A DNA stretch of 64,000 nucleotides from Budvicia aquatica DSM 5075 = ATCC 35567 (GTDB taxonomy: Bacteria; Pseudomonadota; Gammaproteobacteria; Enterobacterales; Enterobacteriaceae): contig NZ_ATYS01000010.1 of assembly GCF_000427805.1 (NCBI RefSeq), positions 62,001-126,000 on the forward strand, given 5' to 3'. The notes under the pieces are model-generated. The model ran no database searches. It was not told the origin of the DNA and worked only from the letters and a program-made list of their open reading frames with translations. Positions 35,523-45,113 of this stretch are shown here, one piece after another. Both the position numbers and the translations under genes were made by a program. How positions within the stretch are numbered: the first letter of the stretch is position 1; each line of letters starts with the position of its first letter.

Positions 35523-36464
35523 ATGAGCATAAATAACTATCTTCATCTCTTGGATGAAATGGCCGTCTTTGTTCGGGTTGTCGAAACCGGCAGCTTTTCT
35601 GAAACAGCCAAGGAAATCGGAACAACGCCCTCGGCGGTGAGCCGGAAAATATCGCGTTTAGAAAAAGCACTTTCAGCCCGATTGCTGCACCGAACCACCC
35701 GAAAACTGCGGCTAAGTGAAAGCGGTGAGGCGATGTTCAACCACTGCCAGAACATGGTCACCGCAGCTAAATCGGCCATGAGCATCAGCGACCTTCATAA
35801 GGATGAACCGGAAGGTATTATCCGTGTCAGCGTGCCAAAAGCGGTAGGTCGGTTTGTTCTTCATCCCCATATGGCCGAGTTTTTAGCCCGTTATCCTAAA
35901 ATCGATCTGCAGGTGGTACTGGAAGATAAGTATGTCGATCTGATAGAAGACAGGGTCGATTTGGTTATCCGCATTACCGATCGGCCGTCACCCGGGCTGA
36001 TGGGCAAAGAGCTGATGAAAATAGACCATATCATTTGTGCTTCCCCCCAATACCTTCAAAAGCATGGCATGCCGACTCATCCCAGAGATTTGGCCAACCA
36101 CAGTTGCATCTATTTAGGCGAAACGCCGGCAGATACCCGCTGGAAATTTAAAAGAGGCACTGAGAGTGTGCAGGTTGATATCCACGGACGCTATGCCGCT
36201 AACCATACCGTCGTCAGGCTCGATGCGGCACTTAATCATATCGGCATTGCCAGCCTGCCTTACTTTACCGCCCGAACGGCATTACAGCAGGGGAAATGTA
36301 TTCAGGTTTTGCCTGAGTGGGACTTTATCAGCTCCTATTATGGTAGTGCGTGGCTGCTTTATTCACCCACTCGTTACCTGCCATTAAAGCTTAAAGTGTT
36401 TATTGATTATTTGGTTGAACGCATGAGGCAAGAACCTGAATTAAAGGCTCGGAAACAGAACTAA
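35523..36464 (+). CDS. LysR-family transcriptional regulator
   Basis: A 313-residue LTTR. The N-terminal winged helix has MAVFVRVVETGSFSETAKEIGTTPSAVSRKISRLEKALSARLLHRTTRKLRLSESG. The effector domain has the CrgA/AaeR-type sequence FLARYPKIDLQVVLEDKYVDLIEDRVDLVIRI, and GLMGKELMKIDHIICASPQYLQKHG. It is divergent from the AlaX gene and lies upstream of the OPT transporter, either of which may be its target; effector unknown. Confidence 0.9.
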   Translation: MSINNYLHLLDEMAVFVRVVETGSFSETAKEIGTTPSAVSRKISRLEKALSARLLHRTTRKLRLSESGEAMFNHCQNMVTAAKSAMSISDLHKDEPEGIIRVSVPKAVGRFVLHPHMAEFLARYPKIDLQVVLEDKYVDLIEDRVDLVIRITDRPSPGLMGKELMKIDHIICASPQYLQKHGMPTHPRDLANHSCIYLGETPADTRWKFKRGTESVQVDIHGRYAANHTVVRLDAALNHIGIASLPYFTARTALQQGKCIQVLPEWDFISSYYGSAWLLYSPTRYLPLKLKVFIDYLVERMRQEPELKARKQN

Positions 36465-36675
36465 ACATTATTGAGACGCAAGTATAGATTATATATATTC
36501 ATAATATAGAACAATAATCAGCCATTTATTCTTTTATAATGATAATAATCATAAGCCACATCGATTCTAGTTCGTTATAATGGCTCGATCAAAATGAATA
36601 TTTTGAACCGTACAATACAAAAATAAGCCTGCCTTAATACCGAGCAGGTGAATAATTAATGAGCACACATACATC

Positions 36676-38760
36676 ATGAATAATACAACGCCAATCCGCG
36701 AACTGACGCTGCGTGGAATTATTATCGGTGCGTTAATTACCGTAATATTTACCGCATCTAACGTCTATTTAGGATTAAAAGTCGGGCTAACCTTCTCATC
36801 CGCAATACCTGCCGCCGTTATCTCTATGGCAGTGTTACGTTTCTTTTCTAACTCTAATATCCTAGAAAATAACATGGTGCAGACTCAGGCTTCCGCAGCC
36901 GGAACCCTGTCATCCGTTATTTTTATCCTTCCGGGATTATTGATGATCGGCTATTGGCAGAGCTTTCCGTTCTGGCAAACCCTGCTGATCTGCTCCGCCG
37001 GCGGTATGTTAGGCGTCGTGTTCTCTATACCACTGCGTCATGCGATGGTTGTTAAAAGCCGCCTGCCTTATCCGGAAGGCGTAGCCGCCGCTGAAATACT
37101 CAAGGCGGGCTGTAACGACTATGTGGATGAGAACGATAAGCTGCAAAGCAATCAAATCGACAGTGCTACCGGAGAAGCTAAAGACAGCGGCTTCCGGGAT
37201 ATTCTGTTCGGTGGTTTTATTGCTGCTGCCGTTAGTTTTGCCACTAACGGTCTGCGGTTATTATCCGACGGGGCCAGCTACTGGTTCACCCAAGGTCGGG
37301 CGATCTTCCAGCTTCCTATCGGCTTCTCGTTAGCCTTATTAAGCGCCGGTTACCTGATTGGTATTGCTTCTGGCATCGCCATTCTCATTGGTACCCTCAT
37401 TGCATGGGGCGTTGCCATCCCGGTTATCAGCTCATCATTAGTGGTTCCTGAAGGCGTCTCTATCGGTTCATTTGCCATGAAGCTATGGTCAAGTGATGTG
37501 CGCTTTATCGGTGCCGGTACGCTGGCCATTGCCGCCATCTGGACCTTATTAACCCTGATAAAGCCTATTATTGAAGGAATGAAAACCTCGCTTCGTTCTT
37601 TAAACTCAAACAATGCCGGTGACGTTATTCCACGAACCGAGCTAGATCTGTCACCTAAGATTGTTTTGCTTATCAGCGTAGTGATGTTTCTGGTACTGAT
37701 CGCCACTTTCTACTCATTTGTTGCTGACAGTGGGCTCTCTCAGGTTACCGCTTGGGGCCTGGTTATCGGTTCGGTTATTTTTGCCTTTGTCATTGGCTTC
37801 TTAGTCGCTGCAGCCTGTGGTTATATGGCCGGTCTGGTCGGCTCCTCAGCCAGTCCGATTTCAGGCATTGGTATTATTGCCATTACGGTCATCTCGCTGT
37901 TACTGCTGTTTATGGGCGGATTAAACGGCATGCTGGACTCTGAGCAGGGAACTAACTTTGCTACCGCACTGGCGATATTTACCACCAGTGCGGTGTTAGC
38001 CATTGCAACTATTTCCAACGATAACCTGCAGGATTTAAAAACCGGCTATCTGGTTCGGGCTACCCCGTGGCGTCAACAGGTAGCATTGCTTATTGGCTGT
38101 ATGGTCGGCGCCGCGGTTATCGCGCCGGTTCTGGACCTGCTGTATGAAGCCTATGGCTTTAGCGGCGCAATTCCTCGTCCTGATATGGACCCTAATCAGG
38201 TACTGGCCGCACCGCAAGCAACCTTAATGACCACCATCGCCAAAGGCATTTTCTCTCATAAACTTGAGTGGACAATGATTATTATTGGCTTAGTCATTGG
38301 GGCGGTAGTTATCGTTATTGACCTGTTACTGGCGAAGAAAGGCAGCAATTTACGTATTCCGGCTCTGGCAGTGGGCATGGGCATCTATCTGCCACCGGCA
38401 ATTACCGCGCCGTTAATTATTGGCTCAGTACTTTCATGGATTATCTCCAGTCAGGTTAAAAAGAAAGCCCAAGCTGAGAACGCTGATTTTGCGACTATGT
38501 TTAAGCCGGTTGAACGTAAAGGCGCATTAATCGCTTCAGGTCTGATCGTTGGTGAAAGCTTAGTCGGCGTCGCGCTGGCAGTAGTCATTGTTATCAGTAT
38601 CACCAACGGGGGTAGCGATGCACCATTGTCTATTACCTCATGGCTAACGCCTATCTTTGGTGAATCAGGATTAATCCAGCAACTGTTGGGCCTGCTGGTG
38701 TTTGTTGTGATTTGTGCATTATTTATCAGACGCGTGCTGAGTGCCGTTAAAACGCGCTAA
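36676..38760 (+). CDS. OPT family oligopeptide transporter
   Basis: A 694-residue, highly hydrophobic protein with about 15 membrane helices. Family features are ELTLRGIIIGALITVIFTASNVYLGLKVGLTFSSAIPAAVISMAVLRFF at the start, TQASAAGTLSSVIFILPGLLMIGYW, LPYPEGVAAAEILKAG, GLVGSSASPISGIGI and IPALAVGMGIYLPP. Bacterial OPT members take up small peptides or glutathione-like compounds by proton symport. It stands alone, 211 bases after the LysR gene. Confidence 0.92.
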   Translation: MNNTTPIRELTLRGIIIGALITVIFTASNVYLGLKVGLTFSSAIPAAVISMAVLRFFSNSNILENNMVQTQASAAGTLSSVIFILPGLLMIGYWQSFPFWQTLLICSAGGMLGVVFSIPLRHAMVVKSRLPYPEGVAAAEILKAGCNDYVDENDKLQSNQIDSATGEAKDSGFRDILFGGFIAAAVSFATNGLRLLSDGASYWFTQGRAIFQLPIGFSLALLSAGYLIGIASGIAILIGTLIAWGVAIPVISSSLVVPEGVSIGSFAMKLWSSDVRFIGAGTLAIAAIWTLLTLIKPIIEGMKTSLRSLNSNNAGDVIPRTELDLSPKIVLLISVVMFLVLIATFYSFVADSGLSQVTAWGLVIGSVIFAFVIGFLVAAACGYMAGLVGSSASPISGIGIIAITVISLLLLFMGGLNGMLDSEQGTNFATALAIFTTSAVLAIATISNDNLQDLKTGYLVRATPWRQQVALLIGCMVGAAVIAPVLDLLYEAYGFSGAIPRPDMDPNQVLAAPQATLMTTIAKGIFSHKLEWTMIIIGLVIGAVVIVIDLLLAKKGSNLRIPALAVGMGIYLPPAITAPLIIGSVLSWIISSQVKKKAQAENADFATMFKPVERKGALIASGLIVGESLVGVALAVVIVISITNGGSDAPLSITSWLTPIFGESGLIQQLLGLLVFVVICALFIRRVLSAVKTR

Positions 38761-39114
38761 CACCACTCACTGGCAGCAGTCATTAATGGCTGCTGCCATA
38801 AAACGGGTAACGCGACTAATCTGAAGTGTTACCCGAACGCCGAACTTCCCTACAGTTTTAGTTACCAGTGACACACTTTCACCTACCTGAACTTTATTAT
38901 TCCCCAAAAAACATTATGATACTGATTGCAAAGGTGTCATTAGCGATAATCTAAATGGAAGAAAGTTACGCCATACTCAGCCTGTTCCAACCCTGGCCGA
39001 GAGGACAATCAATCCGATAGACTCTTTGCTTGGCTAATGATAAAGCCCGACTTTGCCTCAGCTTATCTCTGTTATTTTGAGATACCGATTCTATTTGGAA
39101 GAGTAGAGAATATT
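38761..39114. other. Region between the OPT and DASS genes
   Basis: Contains a hairpin (TGGCAGCAG 38771-38779 with CTGCTGCCA 38790-38798), a weak terminator of the OPT gene without a T run. No gene was seen apart from a 21-codon ATG frame at 38955 that has no supporting signal. Confidence 0.4.
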
Positions 39115-40587
39115 ATGGATAGAATGACTCCGCTGAAACCAATTCCTTCCCTTATTGCCATTGCCATTACCCTTATTATTTGGTTTGTTATTCCAGTACC
39201 TCAAAACGTTACGCCTAATGCATGGCACCTTCTGGCGCTATTCGTCGGCACAATCGCTGCAATTATCGGTAAGGCCATGCCCATCGGCGCCATTTCAATT
39301 GTGGCTATTGCGCTAGTGGCACTAACCGGCGTCACTAACCCCGGCAAGCCGGGTGCTGCGCTAAATGATGCATTGAGCGGTTTTTCCAATCAGCTTATCT
39401 GGTTGATTGGTATTTCGATTATGGTCTCGCTCAGTTTGAGTAAGACCGGGCTCGGTGCACGTATCGGTTACTATTTTATTTCTTTGTTTGGTAAGAGCAC
39501 ATTAGGTATTGCCTACGCATTGGCCCTTGCCGAAACCACGCTGGCCCCGGTAACACCGAGTAATACAGCTCGTGGCGGCGGCATTATCCACCCGGTGATG
39601 CGCTCTATTGCCGATAGCTTTGATTCAAAACCAGAGCCCGGCTCGACAGAGAAAATTGGTCGTTATCTGTCATTAGTGAATTACAATATTAACCCTATCA
39701 CCTCAGCCATGTTTATTACTGCCACGGCCCCTAACCCGCTAATTGTCAGCTTTATCATGAAAGGAACTGACCCCAGCTTTGAGCTGAGCTGGGGTATGTG
39801 GGCGATAGCGGCACTGGTTCCCGCTATTGTCTCTTTGATCGTTGTTCCATTAGTCATTTATTGGCTCTATCCGCCTGAAATTAAACATACTCCCAATGCG
39901 CAGGTTTTTGCCAGGGAGAAGCTTAGTGCGCTGGGGCCAATATCTTTGTCAGAAAAAATTACGCTGGCCGTATTCGGTTTGCTGTTACTGCTATGGGCCG
40001 GTATTCCTGCGCTTATTTTAGGTGACGGATGGTCAGTCAATCCAACCACTGCCGCCTTTATTGGCTTATCTATTTTACTGATGACCGGCGTACTAAGCTG
40101 GGACGATTTATTAAAAAACAAAGGGGCTTGGGATACCGTGGTCTGGTTTGCCGCACTGGTTATGATGGCAACCTTCCTCGGAAAGCTCGGCTTAATCAGT
40201 TGGCTCTCACAGTCTGTTGGCGGGGCAATTGATAACTTAGGCATTGGCTGGATTGGCGGTACTATTTTGCTGGTGTTAGTCTATGTTTATTCCCACTACT
40301 TTTTTGCCAGCACTACTGCGCATATTACCGCAATGTTCGCCGCCTTCTTTACCGCGGGCCTGGCATTGGGTGCGCCTCCGGCGTTATTAGGCTTAATTTT
40401 AGCTTTCTCTTCATCTCTGATGATGTCCCTCACTCATTACGGAACGGGTACAGCGCCGATTATCTTCGGTTCTGGCTATGTTTCCTTAGGCGAGTGGTGG
40501 AAAACCGGATTTATTCTCAGCGTAGTTAACCTGATTATCTGGATAACGGTCGGTGGACTGTGGTGGAAGTGGTTAGGATACTGGTAA
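39115..40587 (+). CDS. DASS family anion transporter (dicarboxylate/2-oxoglutarate-like)
   Basis: From the ATG at 39115 (MDRMTPLKPIPSLIAIAI) the protein has 490 residues; the longer reading starts in a non-hydrophobic stretch. Family motifs are SGFSNQLIWLIGISIMVSLSLSKTGLGARIGYY, LAPVTPSNTARGGGIIHPVM, NPLIVSF and the second half ASTTAHITAMFAAFFTAGLALG and GTGTAPIIFGSGY. It is like plant/bacterial oxoglutarate-malate translocators (SodiTl/YflS) and E. coli TtdT/CitT relatives. It converges on a second DASS gene across a shared terminator. Confidence 0.88.
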   Translation: MDRMTPLKPIPSLIAIAITLIIWFVIPVPQNVTPNAWHLLALFVGTIAAIIGKAMPIGAISIVAIALVALTGVTNPGKPGAALNDALSGFSNQLIWLIGISIMVSLSLSKTGLGARIGYYFISLFGKSTLGIAYALALAETTLAPVTPSNTARGGGIIHPVMRSIADSFDSKPEPGSTEKIGRYLSLVNYNINPITSAMFITATAPNPLIVSFIMKGTDPSFELSWGMWAIAALVPAIVSLIVVPLVIYWLYPPEIKHTPNAQVFAREKLSALGPISLSEKITLAVFGLLLLLWAGIPALILGDGWSVNPTTAAFIGLSILLMTGVLSWDDLLKNKGAWDTVVWFAALVMMATFLGKLGLISWLSQSVGGAIDNLGIGWIGGTILLVLVYVYSHYFFASTTAHITAMFAAFFTAGLALGAPPALLGLILAFSSSLMMSLTHYGTGTAPIIFGSGYVSLGEWWKTGFILSVVNLIIWITVGGLWWKWLGYW

Positions 40588-40612
40588 CGCTTAGATATTC
40601 ACCTCATTGACG

Positions 40613-40638
40613 CTAACGGCTCCCTTGGGAGCCGTTAG
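40613..40638. terminator. Bidirectional terminator between two convergent DASS genes
   Basis: Perfect 12-base stem CTAACGGCTCCC/GGGAGCCGTTAG with a 2-base loop, between both stops. Confidence 0.85.
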
Positions 40639-40652
40639 GTTATTTAAAGTAG

Positions 40653-42107
40653 CTAACTCTGCAAGAACATTAGCCAAGGAATGGTCAACGCCAGCCACAC
40701 CACCAAGAACAGTACACCAAATACTGCCCCAAGCTTCCACCAAAGGGCGCTTGGCAGATAACCGCCGCCATAGTAAACAGGACTCGGTCCGGTGCCATAG
40801 GGGGTAATGATTCCCATCAGACCGGCGACCGGTAACAAGATCAGTACAAACAGGCGCATATCCAGCCCCGGGATACCGGATGCAACGGCTAATATTACGG
40901 GTAATAAGGCGGTAGCATGAGCTGAAGAACTGGCAAACAGGTAGTGTAAAAAGTAATAAATACAGGTCAGCATAATCATGGCAACCATCGGCGTTAATCC
41001 TTGCAGATGCCCACCCATAATACTGCCGAACCAACTAACAAACCCGACGTTCTTTAAGCCATCGGCCATAGCCATCAGAGTGGCATACCAAATTAAGGTG
41101 CTCCACGCAGTAGTATTAGACAGTACGTCATCCCACCTAATAACATTGAGAATCAATAATACAGCCAGAACCAGCAGCCCAACCATCGCCGTAGAGATAA
41201 ATGAGCCGCCAAATATCCATAGAAATAACGCACAGAAAACGGAAACCAGCAGCAGTACTTCATTACGACTAATTTTTCCCATGGTCGCCAATTCGGTCGC
41301 CGCCCATTCAGGGATCGAATTCCCTTGCTTAATCTCCGGCGGACACATCCAATAGCTGAGTAACGGCACAATAATTAGCAATAGAATCCCGGCCGGCGCA
41401 GTGACCGAAAACCATTCACCCCAGCTAATCCGAATACCGGTGATGCTGTCGACTAAACCAATTGACAGAGTATTGGTCGCCAGTGCAGTCATAAACAGCG
41501 TACTGGTTACACAGGTCGAGGCAATGGCCACCCACATAAGGTAAGTGCCGATTCGCTTCATACTGGGATCGTTGGGTTTTGAGTCATATAGCGGCGGTAG
41601 ATTACTGATAATCGGGAAAATAATCCCGCCACTGCGCGCGGTATTTGAAGGCGTAAAGGGGGCCAGTAATACATCGGATATCATAATGGCATAACCTAAT
41701 GTTAGCGTGCGCTTACCCAATGCTTTAACCAACCATAGTGCAATACGCCTTCCCAACCCGGTTTTGTTATATCCCATAGCAAACATAAATGCCCCAAAAA
41801 TCAACCATACCGTAGTATTAGAAAAACCTGAAATTGCCCATTTCAATGCATTATCCGGCCAGTTGAACTTAGGGCTGGCCAGTTGCTCAGGCGAGAACAG
41901 AGCATATTGAGCCAGCATGGCCGTTGCGACCACGCTGATCAATCCGATAACCGCTCCGGGAAGAGGCTCAAAAATCAAACCGATAATGCATCCGCAGAAT
42001 ATCGCGAAAAAATACCAGGCATAGGCAGGTAAACCAGCCGGGACCGGTATTAAACCGATTAGCAGTGCGGCAATAAAAGGAACCAGTATTTTGAGATATG
42101 TTTTCAT
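40653..42107 (-). CDS. DASS family antiporter (CitT/TtdT-like)
   Basis: The ATG at 42107 (MKTYLKILVPFIAALLIG) gives 484 residues, matching E. coli TtdT and CitT (487); a TTG at 42146 is unlikely. Strong similarity to TtdT: LIPVPAGLPAYAWYFFAIFCGCIIGLIFEPLPGAVI, SGFSNTTVWLIFGAFMFAMGYNKTGLGRRIAL, APFTPSNTARSGGIIFPII, and GIITPYGTGPSPVYYGGGYLPS. These exchange tartrate or citrate for succinate in anaerobic metabolism. With dmlA upstream in the window, a tartrate/malate supply role is plausible, but the substrate is not fixed by sequence. Confidence 0.9.
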   Translation of the reverse strand: MKTYLKILVPFIAALLIGLIPVPAGLPAYAWYFFAIFCGCIIGLIFEPLPGAVIGLISVVATAMLAQYALFSPEQLASPKFNWPDNALKWAISGFSNTTVWLIFGAFMFAMGYNKTGLGRRIALWLVKALGKRTLTLGYAIMISDVLLAPFTPSNTARSGGIIFPIISNLPPLYDSKPNDPSMKRIGTYLMWVAIASTCVTSTLFMTALATNTLSIGLVDSITGIRISWGEWFSVTAPAGILLLIIVPLLSYWMCPPEIKQGNSIPEWAATELATMGKISRNEVLLLVSVFCALFLWIFGGSFISTAMVGLLVLAVLLILNVIRWDDVLSNTTAWSTLIWYATLMAMADGLKNVGFVSWFGSIMGGHLQGLTPMVAMIMLTCIYYFLHYLFASSSAHATALLPVILAVASGIPGLDMRLFVLILLPVAGLMGIITPYGTGPSPVYYGGGYLPSALWWKLGAVFGVLFLVVWLALTIPWLMFLQS

Positions 42108-42146
42108 AGAGTCTGCCCAAAAACATGACAAAAATAAGGAAGACAA

Positions 42147-42397
42147 ATACTGACGCCGCTGTTAATCGTTATAAATAAGAGCACCAATATCATCTCAGTC
42201 TCTTAACCCATATAATTAATATGGGTAATAAGATTTCTGGATACTAGCACTGACTCAAAAAAGGATAAGTGGCTAAACTATGTGCAGACTAAACACGAAA
42301 TGTGGTTAATGGCGGATTGTTAAGTCAGGATATAATGTATTGAGATAATAGAAATTAAATATGGCTTTGCTTAATACGTATATTGCGCAACAACAAT
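42147..42397. other. Region between the DASS antiporter and DUF2628 genes
   Basis: No gene seen. Minus-strand promoter of the antiporter is expected here; no clear CRP or FNR site was picked out by eye. Confidence 0.3.
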
Positions 42398-42424
42398 AAA
42401 AAAACCCACCGTATACAGTGGGCC
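42398..42424 (-). terminator. Terminator of the DUF2628 gene
   Basis: Minus-strand stem CCCAC...GTGGG around TGTATACG followed by seven T. Confidence 0.75.
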
Positions 42425-42454
42425 TTAATATTTAAAGCAACAAAGTTAATTGCT

Positions 42455-42862
42455 TTAAATCATTCGCATACCTTCAAATGGGTTCCAGCTATCACTGCCT
42501 TTAACTTCTTTCAAATAGTAAGCATAGTTCGCGGTCATCGACCACATCATAGCTAAGGCAATGTTGATTCCGATATCGATACCTTGGGGTAAATAGAATC
42601 CGGTAACAGCCTGGAAAACACCAAGTACCAGACCAATAATGATGCAGATACCAAATAGTACCAGATTCTTTTTCCACAGGCCGAGAACAAAGAAATAGAT
42701 AAAGCCAAAGAAGAAGGCGATGATATTCATACCAATTAAGATACGACGACCGGGCTTAGCGGCCTTAATTGCGGCTTTATGCTCAGGTGTGCTTGGCGCA
42801 CCATATTGTTCAAAAAAGTCGAAACGCGCTAGCCACTTTTCTGAATACTTACTTCTATCCAT
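42455..42862 (-). CDS. DUF2628 family inner-membrane protein (YigF-like)
   Basis: A 135-residue protein: a hydrophilic start (MDRSKYSEKWLARFDFFEQYG, a DUF2628 hallmark), then about three membrane helices (FIYFFVLGLWKKNLVLFGICIII, GVFQAVTGFYL, INIALAMMWSMTANYAYYL). Many enterics carry this uncharacterised small membrane protein (YigF/YigG region). Single gene with its own terminator; function unknown. Confidence 0.8.
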   Translation of the reverse strand: MDRSKYSEKWLARFDFFEQYGAPSTPEHKAAIKAAKPGRRILIGMNIIAFFFGFIYFFVLGLWKKNLVLFGICIIIGLVLGVFQAVTGFYLPQGIDIGINIALAMMWSMTANYAYYLKEVKGSDSWNPFEGMRMI

Positions 42863-43056
42863 GATTTTTGTTCCTTGGCTTAAATATAGGATTAATGACC
42901 GAATTTAAAATAGAATTATTTTTATACGGGATAATAAATTTTACTCGATAAATAAGAAATTACAAGTATTGGCATATAATAAAGCGTGTTAAATTATTCT
43001 CAATAACAATTATTACTTAATCAATAGCAACATAAAATTAATATTGAAATAATGTT

Positions 43057-43611
43057 TTATTTGTGAATTTCATAATTACCCAAATAAATTATATTGTTAC
43101 GATTGATTTTTATTCGACTCTCATTAACAACGTCTTCTGCCGCAAACAGCCAACAATCCATATGGCGCCAATGCCGACCAAAACTACGGTCAACAACTGA
43201 CTCAAAATCGCCAAAATCACTTAGCGCCGGCTGCCAAAAACCCAGCTTTGCATCATAAAAACAGACGATGGCATGTTCTAAATCGATGACCTGTTCTAGC
43301 TGTTTAGTACCAACGTTATAGCCACCTTCAACCAGCCAAATATGATATTTCCCTGCGGCCGCTGGAATCTTCGCCGAACTGATGCCATTTTTATCAAGAA
43401 AAGCCGCTAGCAGTGGAGGAAGTACAATGGTCTGCAAATAAATGTTATCTGAATCCAACACGCAAAGAAGTAAATTTGAATGCTCAGTACATTTTGCCAG
43501 CTCAGTTTCACACTCCAACGCATCCATCAACTCGCCGGACTGATAAAGCTGCCGAAGAAACTGTTGCGTCTCTATTTCCTTACTGATAAACCGCACTAAT
43601 AAACTGAACAT
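43057..43611 (-). CDS. Hypothetical protein downstream of mnmE
   Basis: A 184-residue soluble protein, not recognised. It is Leu- and acidic-rich, with MFSLLVRFISKEIETQQFLRQLYQSGELMDALE at the start and a W-rich segment HWRHMDCWLFAAEDVVNESRIKINR near the end. There is no signal peptide or TM segment. It starts only 18 bases after the mnmE stop on the same strand, so it is likely read with mnmE; yet the AT-rich 3' end (43020-43100) suggests it joined this site later. Confidence 0.65.
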   Translation of the reverse strand: MFSLLVRFISKEIETQQFLRQLYQSGELMDALECETELAKCTEHSNLLLCVLDSDNIYLQTIVLPPLLAAFLDKNGISSAKIPAAAGKYHIWLVEGGYNVGTKQLEQVIDLEHAIVCFYDAKLGFWQPALSDFGDFESVVDRSFGRHWRHMDCWLFAAEDVVNESRIKINRNNIIYLGNYEIHK

Positions 43612-43629
43612 TGTTGGGCTTCACTTATT

Positions 43630-44994
43630 TTACTTACCGATACAGAAACTCGAGAAAATCCGCCCCAACAGATCGTCTGAAGTGAACTCACCGGTAATTT
43701 CACTCAGTGCCAGCTGTGCCTGCCTTAATTCTTCTGCCAGCAATTCTCCGGCGCGAGCACCCACTAACTGATCCATACCTTGCTCTAAATGCTCAGCCGC
43801 CTTTTCCAGCGCCTCTAAGTGCCGGCGACGGGCCAGGAATCCGCCTTCGGTATTACTGGTGAACCCCATTGATTCTTTAAGATGATCCCGCAGCGCCTGC
43901 ACACCTTCACCGGTACGGGCGGAGAGGCGAATCAGTGAGTGACCATTTACTTCACTAATCCCTAGGGTTTCGCCGGTCAGATCGGCTTTATTACGCACCA
44001 CGGTTATCGGCAATGAGGCCGACAGGCGGGCCATAAACTCGGGCCAAATTTGTTCAGGTTCGGTGGCGTCAGTAGTGGTACCGTCAACCATAAACAGCAC
44101 CCGATCGGCCTGCTCTATCTCGTTCCATGCCCGCTCAATACCAATACGCTCAACTTCATCACCGGCTTCACGCAGGCCTGCGGTATCAATAATATGTAAC
44201 GGCATACCGTCGATATGGATATGTTCACGCAGCACATCACGAGTGGTGCCGGCAATATCCGTTACAATAGCGGCTTCACGACCCGCCAGTGCATTAAGCA
44301 GGCTGGACTTACCCGCATTAGGGCGACCGGCAATCACCACCTTCATACCTTCGCGCAGCAGGCTACCCTGACGCGCTTCCTGCCTGACACCATCCAACTC
44401 CGCCATCACTGTATTCAGTTGGCCTTCAATCTTTCCGTCTGACAGAAAATCAATTTCTTCATCCGGAAAATCGATAGCAGCTTCCACATAAATGCGCAGG
44501 TGAGTGAGTGCTTCCACTAATTGATGAACACGGTTAGAGAATACGCCCTGCAGTGAGTTAATCGCCGAACGGGCAGCCTGCTCGGAGCTGGCATCAATAA
44601 GATCGGCTATCGCTTCGGCCTGTGCCAGATCGAGTTTGTCATTCAAAAAAGCACGCTCAGAAAACTCCCCCGGGCGGGCAATACGAATATCTGATAAAGA
44701 CAAAATGCGTTTTAGCAATAAATCGAGAATAACCGGCCCGCCGTGCCCCTGAAGTTCGAGTACGTCTTCACCCGTAAATGAGTTTGGTCCGGGAAAATAG
44801 AGCGCAATTCCCTGATCGAGAATAGTGCCGTCGCCATCAAGGAAGGGTAGATAGTCGGCATAGCGAGGTTTAGGCAGCTTACCCAGCACCTGTCGAGCAA
44901 CCTCAGATGCCTGCTTACCAGAAACACGAAGTATACCGACGCCGCCGCGTCCCGGTGGCGTTGCTTGGGCTACGATGGTATCAGTTGTCATCAT
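43630..44994 (-). CDS. mnmE: tRNA modification GTPase MnmE (TrmE)
   Basis: 454 residues, the same length as E. coli MnmE. N-terminal tetrahydrofolate-binding domain with [22 protein letters not shown] and [21 protein letters not shown]. The GTPase domain has [15 protein letters not shown] (P-loop), [22 protein letters not shown] and VRNKADL. The C-terminus ends in FCIGK, which holds the catalytic Cys. With MnmG it puts the cmnm5 group on the wobble uridine of several tRNAs. It is followed by an unknown gene. Confidence 0.97.
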   Translation of the reverse strand: MMTTDTIVAQATPPGRGGVGILRVSGKQASEVARQVLGKLPKPRYADYLPFLDGDGTILDQGIALYFPGPNSFTGEDVLELQGHGGPVILDLLLKRILSLSDIRIARPGEFSERAFLNDKLDLAQAEAIADLIDASSEQAARSAINSLQGVFSNRVHQLVEALTHLRIYVEAAIDFPDEEIDFLSDGKIEGQLNTVMAELDGVRQEARQGSLLREGMKVVIAGRPNAGKSSLLNALAGREAAIVTDIAGTTRDVLREHIHIDGMPLHIIDTAGLREAGDEVERIGIERAWNEIEQADRVLFMVDGTTTDATEPEQIWPEFMARLSASLPITVVRNKADLTGETLGISEVNGHSLIRLSARTGEGVQALRDHLKESMGFTSNTEGGFLARRRHLEALEKAAEHLEQGMDQLVGARAGELLAEELRQAQLALSEITGEFTSDDLLGRIFSSFCIGK

Positions 44995-45052
44995 GATTAT
45001 ATTCTCAGGTCAAAGTGAATGATGTTGGCTATAGACATTGGCATCATTATAT

Positions 45053-45083
45053 AAAAAAGGCGGTCATAATGACCGCCTTTTAT
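45053..45083 (-). terminator. Terminator of the rpmH-yidC operon
   Basis: Stem AAAGGCGGTCA/TGACCGCCTTT with a 3-base loop and T run on the minus strand, 30 bases past the yidC stop and before mnmE. Confidence 0.88.
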
Positions 45084-45113
45084 CGAGCTTATTGCAGTAG
45101 CTTACCGTACGAA

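Noticed and set aside
38955-39020. 21-codon ORF (MEESYAILSLFQ...) before the DASS gene as a leader peptide
   Set aside because: No attenuator hairpins or codon bias to support a leader role.
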